Shown here in pieces: positions 55,619 through 62,307 of a stretch of 62,307 nt of DNA. Source of the stretch: Methanosarcina sp. KYL-1 (lineage in GTDB: Archaea > Halobacteriota > Methanosarcinia > Methanosarcinales > Methanosarcinaceae); the NCBI RefSeq assembly GCF_024372725.1, contig NZ_VOUA01000023.1:1-62307 (forward strand). Direction: 5' to 3'. The notes below the pieces were generated by a model, which was not told the DNA's origin, did no database searches, and saw nothing but the letters and a program-made list of their open reading frames with translations. The translations under genes and the position numbers were made by a program. Within the stretch, counting starts at the first letter, position 1. Each line of letters starts with the position of its first letter.

Positions 55619-57244
55619 ATGGGGAATGCAAAGAATTCGAAATTTCTCGGATTACTGGCTCTCACGGCGGTCATGCTCGCAGCCGCAGGTTGCGCTGAAC
55701 CGCCCGAGTCGGCCACGGAGCAAGGCATAGAACAAGGAATGGAGACAGGTACAGAGACAAGTACAGAAGCAGTCGTATATTGGCCCACAGAGGGCTGGCA
55801 GACATCAACCCCGGAACAGCAGGGGATTGACTCGGAAAAGCTGGCTGAGACGCTGGATTACATCCGGGAAGAGGACGTTAACATTCACAGCCTGCTGCTC
55901 ATAAGGAACGGTTATGTCGTGACGGATGCTTACTTTTATCCTTTTTCTGAGGGTTCCATACACGACACCGCTTCCGTTACCAAAAGTTTCACTTCTGCCC
56001 TGACCGGCATTGCCATTTCCGAGGGGTACATTTCCGGGGTCGAGCAGCCTGTCCTGGGATTTTTCCCGGATCGCACCGTGGAAAATGTTGATGCGAAAAA
56101 GGAGGCAATGACTCTCGAAGACCTTCTTACCATGAGATCCGGCTTTGAGTGTGCCAACGATGAAGCCACACTTTCTCAGATGCGGGAAAGCCCTGACTGG
56201 GTCCAGTTTGTGCTTGACCTGCCCATGGCAGAAAAGCCTGGAACCCGCTTTGTCTACTGCAGCTGTAATTCCCACCTCCTCTCCGGGATCATCCGGGAGA
56301 CCACCGGTATGAGCGAACAGGATTATGCCAATGGAAGTCTCTTTGAGCCTCTTGGTATCTCCAATGTCAGCTGGCCTTCCGACCCTCAGGGGAATAATCA
56401 CGGCTGGGGGGACCTGCGTTTGACCCCTTATGACATGGCAAAAATGGGTTACCTCTATCTGAACGGAGGTTTCTGGGAGGGTAAACAGGTAGTTCCGGCA
56501 GAGTGGGTGTCTGAATCCACTCAAAAGCACGTCTCTCTGGAAGAAGGCGATGGATATGGTTACCAGTGGTGGACTTCAGGTAGTGTCCCTGGAATTTATG
56601 AAGCCGTGGGTCGTGGAGGTCAACGCATAACTATCTGGCCTGAGAAAAACATTATACTTGTGACCACAGGCGGGGGTTTTGAGCCCGATGAGCTTGCCCC
56701 CTTCCTTCTTGCATCTCTGCAGTCGGATCAGGCCCTTCCGGAAAATTCGGAAGCCTACGGACAGCTTCAGGAAAAAATAGCAGCTGCCTCAACCCCACCT
56801 GATCCGGAACCTGTGCCGGCTCTTCCGGAAACTGCAGAGAAGATCTCAGGCAAAACTTATGTGGTTGAGCCAAATCCCTATGGAATAGAAGCCATTTCCC
56901 TGAGTTTTGAGGGACAGGAAGAAGCCCTTCTTAATCTCTCTCTGGAAGAAGGTCCACAGATACTGTTGGTCGGGCTGGATAATGTTTATCGCCTATCTCC
57001 CGGGGGGCAGTTCGGACCCCTGGCACTGAAAGGGTTCTGGAAAACTGACAACGAATTTGTTTTCTATTACAATGAAGTCTCCAATATTAACAATTTCCAG
57101 GTGAGCATGACCTTTGAAGCTGATCAGGTCACAGTCCGCGTAGAGGAATTGACAGGAACTGGCAGCAGTGCAACGTTTGGCGGGAGGCTTGAGGAAAGCA
57201 GCAGTGAACAGGACTCGACTGAACCACATAACACTGGCATTTGA
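55619..57244 (+). CDS. Beta-lactamase-type serine hydrolase lipoprotein (class C/PBP-like)
   Basis: 541 residues from ATG 55619 (GAGGGGG upstream). Lipobox AAAGC places it at the outer face of the membrane. The catalytic SxxK is in DTASVTKSFTSALTG, and the YxN-like motif in FVYCSCNSHLLSG. The C-terminal 110 residues form an additional domain. Substrate unknown; serine beta-lactamase/esterase families (COG1680-like) are common in Methanosarcina. Confidence 0.88.
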   Translation: MGNAKNSKFLGLLALTAVMLAAAGCAEPPESATEQGIEQGMETGTETSTEAVVYWPTEGWQTSTPEQQGIDSEKLAETLDYIREEDVNIHSLLLIRNGYVVTDAYFYPFSEGSIHDTASVTKSFTSALTGIAISEGYISGVEQPVLGFFPDRTVENVDAKKEAMTLEDLLTMRSGFECANDEATLSQMRESPDWVQFVLDLPMAEKPGTRFVYCSCNSHLLSGIIRETTGMSEQDYANGSLFEPLGISNVSWPSDPQGNNHGWGDLRLTPYDMAKMGYLYLNGGFWEGKQVVPAEWVSESTQKHVSLEEGDGYGYQWWTSGSVPGIYEAVGRGGQRITIWPEKNIILVTTGGGFEPDELAPFLLASLQSDQALPENSEAYGQLQEKIAAASTPPDPEPVPALPETAEKISGKTYVVEPNPYGIEAISLSFEGQEEALLNLSLEEGPQILLVGLDNVYRLSPGGQFGPLALKGFWKTDNEFVFYYNEVSNINNFQVSMTFEADQVTVRVEELTGTGSSATFGGRLEESSSEQDSTEPHNTGI

Positions 57245-57538
57245 TTGGCAGACTCTTCGATCATCTTCACCGCCTGCATGCAATTTTAATGCAAAAATGT
57301 GTCCTGGCAATAAAAAAGTAGGGATAGGAAGAAAGGGACCGAAATCCATGGGTCTGGGGTTCTGGAATTCGGTCTCTTTGTATTTTGTTTATCTTTTTCA
57401 TGCAGGAGAACTTCTGTAAGAGGGGAGTAAATTATACAACCCGGGGTTCAAAGCAGTTGTCTTCTTTTTTCCATGTAACATGACCGCATCAGTGTCCAGA
57501 GTAAAGTCTTCCTGCAGGCTTATGTTTTTTCCTTGATT
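57245..57538. other. Convergent spacer
   Basis: About 290 bases between convergent genes, no gene or clear structure found. Confidence 0.4.
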
Positions 57539-58075
57539 TCAGGGTTCAAGGGGAGTCGGATCGGGGATAATCGGGGTTTCCTCCGGAATTTCACAGGTGA
57601 AGTACGTAGCCCAGTTCCTTCCCTGGAAGTCAAAACCATCGCCCCAGGCACCCTCTTCAAGGAGTATTGTGCCATCATCTTCCACTACCTCTTTCTGTAC
57701 AGCGGCATGGGCTGCGATGAATACAGTATCACCCGCTCCAAGGCCCAGCTCTGCAAGAGGAATGTTATAGGTAAATTCTGTTACTCCGGGGAGATGTTCC
57801 TCTGAATAGTAGAACTGGCCAGGAATCGGGTTCCCTTTCTTTGTTGTCGGGATTTCTTCAAGGTCCCCTGCAACGGCAAGGTGGGTTTCATTTAAGGTCC
57901 ATCCGTCTTCTGTTGTGTATTTTATAGAGAGGTTTGCTCCGTCATATGTGGCGTTTACCATTCCAACATCAAGCGTCTGGCCAGCCATCAGGGCGGCCGT
58001 CATATCTGCCGAGGCGAGCGGAACCATTGTCAGTAAAACGATTGACAATGCAAGCAATTTCTTCAAAGTGTTCAT
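57539..58075 (-). CDS. Secreted protein, unknown
   Basis: 178 residues with a signal peptide (MNTLKKLLALSIVLLTMVPLASA). The mature part, with TLDVGMVNATYDGANLSIKY and GWTLNETHLAVAGDLEEIP, looks like an all-beta domain found in other archaeal secreted proteins. It has one cysteine and ends in a proline-rich tail. Function unknown. Confidence 0.75.
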   Translation of the reverse strand: MNTLKKLLALSIVLLTMVPLASADMTAALMAGQTLDVGMVNATYDGANLSIKYTTEDGWTLNETHLAVAGDLEEIPTTKKGNPIPGQFYYSEEHLPGVTEFTYNIPLAELGLGAGDTVFIAAHAAVQKEVVEDDGTILLEEGAWGDGFDFQGRNWATYFTCEIPEETPIIPDPTPLEP

Positions 58076-58793
58076 TATTCACACCTTCTTCGAATTAGTC
58101 GGAAAGCTTTTGATTTATTTTGAGAGTATTTGATAATATTTGAAACAGATTTTGTATCTATAAATATATAAGATCAAAGATATCCAACGTAAAATATAAA
58201 ATATTTAAGTTTAAAGATATATTACTAGTGTTTGAAGTTATATAATTGAACTTTAAAGAGATATCATTGAACTTTAATGTTATAGACTCCCAAAACTCCT
58301 AAATTTTTTCCAGCATTTCGTTTAACTTATAGGTATATAAAACTTCTTTTAGGTCAGGTAAAATAGCCGAAAATCATCGGAATTTAAAACTTATTAAGAG
58401 CTTATTTTTTCTTAAAAAATTTTATTATAGCTTTAAATCAAAATTTAACCATTAATTAAGCTTTTGCATAAGTTATTAATTATAAATGCTTATTTTAGAC
58501 ATACATTATTGAAAAAAAGTATTAAAATTAATCCAAAGTGTAATTTTAATGAACTAAGAATAAGGATTTATCCATTAGATGCGCGCAACTAGTTTTCGAT
58601 ATTAGTAGATCATACTTAATTGTAAATAATGATTTTATTGATATATTATTAAACTATCATATTAAACATATTGAACTATCAATTAGTCGTATTAAATAAT
58701 AGCTAAACAAATTATCAAATAGTAGTATACAATTATCGTCAAACAGATGTAAAAAATAGTTACATTCTTTCTCTCTTTTTATATTTCCTAATT
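58076..58793. other. 718-base AT-rich region
   Basis: No supported gene; highly AT-rich with TATA-like segments at 58150-58170 and AT repeats to 58700. Probably promoter for the secreted protein, perhaps an AT-rich remnant. Confidence 0.5.
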
Positions 58794-59552
58794 TCACTTC
58801 CGCAACAACAGGGTTGCCATTTTCAGGAGATTCTTTGCTGCGCCGACAAGCGTCATCACCAGGACAAATGCAAGGCCCAATTTTATAGCGAGCAGTGCAC
58901 CGGAATTTAAGGCTGGGTTGAAGGGGAAAACCGTTATAACGGCATATATCAGGACAGCAGAGGCAATGCCGAGCACTGTTTCTATGGCAAAAGGTACCCA
59001 TTTGCTCTTAATTACGGGATAGAGCAGGTTTGCGAGAATTGTAGAAACGATAAGCAGGTTTATGAACGGAAGGATTCCCGAAAATTCCGGGGAAAATAAC
59101 GACACGATCTCCGGGGGCTTATCTCCCGATAGGTTTACAACCACAGATACTTTCGTCCAGAATAAATTTATCACTGCTAAAAATACCAGGCTCATGCCCG
59201 TGATAATTGCGGCCCTGAGGGGCGATGAAAGTTGCTGGAGGTTTGCTGAAAGTCCCTCAAGCTGCCCTCCATACCTGACCTTTAGTCTGGATTCATAAAG
59301 ATACATTACAAGAAAAATGAGTGCCAGCACACTGATAGCCATTATCATCGCAGGGATGACCGTAATGAAAACGGAAATCATCGGAAGCCCGACCTCCGGT
59401 CCCGGTATAAGCAGGATAAAAGTTGCCATAGCAAACGCAAGCACCAAAGCCGCCAGTATATTTATGGCTTCCATGAAACCTCCAAGCCCCTTTTTTCCAG
59501 CTGCAAGAGCTTCAGTGTGGTCGGAGATATTCGGTCTTAGTTCTTTTCTCAA
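58794..59552 (-). CDS. Polytopic membrane protein, unknown
   Basis: 252 residues, about seven membrane segments (NILAALVLAFAMATFILLI, AMIMAISVLALIFLVMYLY and others). A loop LKVRYGGQLEGLSANLQQL is the only soluble part. No family recognised. Just upstream of a metallophosphoesterase on the opposite side, with no clear operon. Confidence 0.7.
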   Translation of the reverse strand: MRKELRPNISDHTEALAAGKKGLGGFMEAINILAALVLAFAMATFILLIPGPEVGLPMISVFITVIPAMIMAISVLALIFLVMYLYESRLKVRYGGQLEGLSANLQQLSSPLRAAIITGMSLVFLAVINLFWTKVSVVVNLSGDKPPEIVSLFSPEFSGILPFINLLIVSTILANLLYPVIKSKWVPFAIETVLGIASAVLIYAVITVFPFNPALNSGALLAIKLGLAFVLVMTLVGAAKNLLKMATLLLRK

Positions 59553-59595
59553 GCCATCCCTCTTTTCAGCACCTATTTATCGACCAATCAATCAA

Positions 59596-60249
59596 TCAGT
59601 AAGTTAGCATTTTTTCAAGCCTGGGCTTACCATTCTCAATTATGACGTAAGTAAGGTTGTCAATCATATCCCCGCAATCAAAGAGTTTACCATCACCACC
59701 TGACGGAGCGTGCGTATGCCCCATTATCAGGTAATCAAGTCCTTCTTTTTTGATGAACTCTCTTGCTTTTTCGTGGATCATCCGATTGCGCAATTCATAT
59801 TCCGGGTCCGTGATTTTCAGTTCGAAAGGAGTTTTGAAGAATTTTTGATACAGATAGGGGAATTTGTTTACCAGCCAGCCGTATAACCAGTATCCCAATC
59901 TCTGTTGTAAATCAAACCGCCAGCCGTGGCAATAGTAAATGTTATTTGAAACAAAGCTATCAGTGACCCTGACAGGTATGCTTACTTTTTTCCAGAGCTT
60001 ATAATCGTGGTTTCCCCAGATGATCGTTGTAGGTACTTTATCCGCCATCGAGAGTAAAGCTTCATAAGTACTTTTCATCGGTTCTTCATTTTGAATTGTT
60101 TCAATGGGACAGCGCCACAAATCAAGAACATCTCCGCAGAGGATAAGCTCGTCCGCATATTCTTTCACTAACTCAAAAAACTCTTTCATTTTTGGATAAT
60201 TTGCATTTTCGTAACCAATGTGAAAATCGGATGCGCAATATATTTTCAT
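59596..60249 (-). CDS. Calcineurin-like metallophosphoesterase
   Basis: 217 residues. The family motifs are complete: ASDFHIGYE (D-x-H), LILCGDVLDLW (GDxxD), TIIWGNHDYKLW (GNHD), YCHGWRFD (H near C-terminus) and LIMGHTHAPSG (GHxH). It hydrolyses phosphoester bonds using two metal ions; the order and the YCHGW segment recall UDP-2,3-diacylglucosamine pyrophosphatases, but archaea lack that substrate. Substrate therefore unknown. Confidence 0.9.
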   Translation of the reverse strand: MKIYCASDFHIGYENANYPKMKEFFELVKEYADELILCGDVLDLWRCPIETIQNEEPMKSTYEALLSMADKVPTTIIWGNHDYKLWKKVSIPVRVTDSFVSNNIYYCHGWRFDLQQRLGYWLYGWLVNKFPYLYQKFFKTPFELKITDPEYELRNRMIHEKAREFIKKEGLDYLIMGHTHAPSGGDGKLFDCGDMIDNLTYVIIENGKPRLEKMLTY

Positions 60250-60296
60250 TTCAATTCCCCATTGATTTCAGTCTTAAAGATTTGCCTTCTATTGCT

Positions 60297-60396
60297 AAAA
60301 ATAAGGATAGAGGAAGAAAATAAGGATAGAGGAGGAAAATAAGGATAGAGGAGGAAAATAAGGATAGAGGAGGAAAATAAGGATAGAGGAGAAAAA
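60297..60396. repeat. 19-bp tandem repeat, 5 copies
   Basis: AAAATAAGGATAGAGGAGG-type unit, five copies, last one shortened. Upstream of the phosphoesterase gene. Confidence 0.9.
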
Positions 60397-60502
60397 TGTT
60401 AAAGGAAAAATGACACTGAATGACAATAGTGCATGACAATACACTCCATGGCAATACAGTGCAGCCATTTCCTCCTGAACACTAACACTCCTTTTCCGAA
60501 GT

Positions 60503-61981
60503 TCACTTTTCCCGGGTGTGCTCCGAAATCCAGTCTCCTATCAGCTTTAAAGCATCAGGGGATATAGTCTCTTCAATAGTTGCGTACTCAGAGGGGGACC
60601 CGGTTTGGGCGGTCTGGAATAGATGGTTAAGCCCTGGCAGCTCTTTTACGGTATAGTCCTCGTTGCCTCCTGCTTCGAGGGCTTCCTCGATGGCCCGGAG
60701 GTTTTCTTCAGGCGGCACCTGGAGGTCTTTTTCCCCGTTTATCGCCAGGACCGGACATTCCACTTTCATCAATGTCGGTTTTGGGTCGTATGTCAGGAAG
60801 TAGCGCGTCCAGGGCGATACAAGGGTCCGGACTTCAGCATCCAGGGTTTCTTCAGTGTAGCTGGAATACTGTTTTTCTTCTTCGCTCAGGTTTGCCAGGG
60901 TATCCGTTATAAGCCCGCGGATTTCCTCCCCCGAAATCGTATCATTCTCTTCCTCTTTAAGCACGGAGAATATGCTTTTCAGAAGAGCGTCATTTTTGGC
61001 GATAGTCTCGTTAGGTACCCCGTCAGTCTCAGCAATCAGCCTGCTCTGTAACAGGATAATTTCCTCCCCGGTCAGGCCAGGGCCTGCCATCAGCACGATG
61101 AATGCGACATCCGGGGACCGGACTGCTGCAATCGGGGCAATCAGACCTCCTTCACTGTGCCCGATCAGGCCTATCCGGTCAGGGTCTATTTCTTCGCGGC
61201 TCTTCAGGTACTCAACGCCTGCAAGTACGTCCCCTGCGAAGTCTTCGGTAGTGGCCTGCGAGAAGTTCCCTGTTGAGCCTCCCACGCCCCGGTCATCTAC
61301 CCTGAGGACAGCAATGCCCTGGCGAGTCAGGTAATCCGAGAGCACAAGGAAAGGCCTGTGCCCGAAAACCTCTTCATTGCGGTTTTGCGGGCCTGAACCT
61401 GTTATTAGCAGCACTGCAGGGAAAGGCCCCTCCGACCCGGGAGTAGTTAACGTGCCTGCTAACATGACCCCTGCTTCTTTATTTTCATAAACGACTTCTT
61501 CTTCATCATACGGGTAGGGTTTTACGGGGTCCTGCTCCCTGCGCATTTCAGGTTTTTCATCAATACGGGAAAGCACAAGTGGGAGAATTGATCCCATCTG
61601 TTTCCACTCGCCCTCGATGGTTTTTCCGTCCTCTGTAAGTGTCCCTTCAAAAACACCCCCAACAGATTTCACTCCCAGGTGCAGATTCCCATCCTTAAAG
61701 GTAACTGTCTCTACGGGTATGCCGCTTGCCCCCTGGTCAAGGCTGTACATGGTGGCAGTCGGGGAACCTTCTGGGCCGGCAGAAATATTGAATAGAATCC
61801 TCAATTCCTGTCCGCCCGGGACCTCCAGGTTCCCCATCCAGAGGCCTTCGATGTCTTCGATGTCTTCGATGTTTCCAATTTCCTCTTCAGACATGTTATC
61901 GCCTTCTGAGATACAGCCCGGACCGGCTACAGTCGCAATCACAATCAACAAAAAAAAGCAAACTAAGGTTTTATGATTCAT
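60503..61981 (-). CDS. Alpha/beta-hydrolase lipoprotein
   Basis: 492 residues with signal peptide and lipobox (AGPGC). A beta-rich N-terminal domain (about 45-140, IEGLWMGNLEVPGGQELRIL) precedes an alpha/beta hydrolase with nucleophile elbow GHSEGG (Ser), the oxyanion region LITGSGPQNRNEE, and catalytic His in LPGLNHLFQ. Likely an extracellular esterase or peptidase (dienelactone-hydrolase-like). Substrate unknown. Confidence 0.9.
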   Translation of the reverse strand: MNHKTLVCFFLLIVIATVAGPGCISEGDNMSEEEIGNIEDIEDIEGLWMGNLEVPGGQELRILFNISAGPEGSPTATMYSLDQGASGIPVETVTFKDGNLHLGVKSVGGVFEGTLTEDGKTIEGEWKQMGSILPLVLSRIDEKPEMRREQDPVKPYPYDEEEVVYENKEAGVMLAGTLTTPGSEGPFPAVLLITGSGPQNRNEEVFGHRPFLVLSDYLTRQGIAVLRVDDRGVGGSTGNFSQATTEDFAGDVLAGVEYLKSREEIDPDRIGLIGHSEGGLIAPIAAVRSPDVAFIVLMAGPGLTGEEIILLQSRLIAETDGVPNETIAKNDALLKSIFSVLKEEENDTISGEEIRGLITDTLANLSEEEKQYSSYTEETLDAEVRTLVSPWTRYFLTYDPKPTLMKVECPVLAINGEKDLQVPPEENLRAIEEALEAGGNEDYTVKELPGLNHLFQTAQTGSPSEYATIEETISPDALKLIGDWISEHTREK

Positions 61982-62193
61982 AACAGGCTCCCTTTGAACA
62001 ATTATCTAGAAAATTTATTGTTGAGTATGGGTTCTTATTTATTTGTGTTACTAAGTGACCTTACCATTTAACAATGTTCATTTTTTATATTGTCGTTGTT
62101 CCTGATAATTCTCACCAGGTGCTCCTGTTTCCAGGTGCCTGAACACAAATTGCTCTTATTTAATGCTCTTATTTAATCATGTGACTACTCCCG

Positions 62194-62307
62194 TCACTGA
62201 AGTGACAGGCATCTACCAGAATTCTGGAGAGATTGTAATCCCAATCTCAGAATATTCATAGCAGCGTTATGATCTCTATCGAGAACCAGTCCACAGTAAG
62301 GACAACT
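62194..62307 (-). CDS. tnpB: TnpB C-terminus, partial (window edge)
   Basis: Minus-strand frame from the edge: SCPYCGLVLDRDHNAAMNIL... ending in LSLQ-stop (TGA 62194-62196). This matches the last 38 codons of the broken tnpB at 13981-15091, including the second zinc-ribbon CPYC pair and the RuvC Asp in DRDHNAA. The right-end bases (minus strand after the stop: ...GGGAGTAGTCAC, boundary at 62181) match the first copy, then diverge. Confidence 0.85.
   Translation of the reverse strand, partial: SCPYCGLVLDRDHNAAMNILRLGLQSLQNSGRCLSLQ

Overview
The window reads as chromosome of a methanogenic archaeon of the genus Methanosarcina, or a very close relative. Supporting evidence is a VorCBA 2-oxoisovalerate:ferredoxin oxidoreductase cluster, a ferredoxin + geranylgeranyl reductase pair for archaeal lipids, an archaeal D-aminoacyl-tRNA deacylase, an F420-type A-type flavoprotein, archaeal TATA promoters about 26 nt before inferred starts, long AT-rich intergenic spaces with many short tandem repeats, and an in-frame TAG in a transposase remnant (Methanosarcina can read UAG as pyrrolysine). 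No rRNA, tRNA or CRISPR array was seen. Function calls rest on reading motifs by eye, without database searches.

Layout. 1-5.0 kb: tail of a TnpB element, three tandem paralogous alpha-helical repeat proteins, and an IS256-type transposase remnant fused to the tail of a vapC gene. 5.0-8.1 kb: FMN-reductase-like flavoprotein, membrane-anchored protein, intact vapBC. 8.4-13.3 kb: bacterial-type Lon, a MarR regulator, a GNAT acetyltransferase and an Fe-S aldo/keto reductase. 13.4-15.1 kb: IS200/IS605 element with intact tnpA and double-frameshifted tnpB. 15.8-21.6 kb: two drug-efflux units (MMPL exporter downstream of a MarR gene; MarR + MATE). 21.7-23.3 kb: ferredoxin and geranylgeranyl reductase. 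23.6-30.2 kb: desulforedoxin-like protein, two DUF3147-like membrane proteins, D-aminoacyl-tRNA deacylase, K+ channel with a zinc ribbon, UPF0145 protein, divergent glutamine synthetase. 30.6-35.9 kb: A-type flavoprotein, membrane protein, APC permease, ornithine-decarboxylase-like enzyme.

35.9-39.5 kb has no convincing protein gene but carries four tandem copies of a small structured RNA, each with its own TATA box, two hairpins and compensatory base changes. This is the most striking feature of the window.

39.5-45.2 kb: an apparent branched-chain acid unit on the minus strand (XRE-cupin regulator, acyl-CoA synthetase, VorC, VorB, VorA). 45.5-52.5 kb: a possibly circularly permuted alkaline-phosphatase-superfamily protein, a secreted PepSY-like protein with a small membrane protein and an ArsR-like regulator, a methyltransferase, a yeast-type cytosine deaminase, a Cache+cupin lipoprotein, and a nicotianamine-synthase-like enzyme. 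52.9-62.3 kb: di-heme cytochrome c peroxidase, MerR-GyrI regulator, several lipoprotein or secreted hydrolases, a metallophosphoesterase, and at the right edge the tail of a second IS605-type tnpB.
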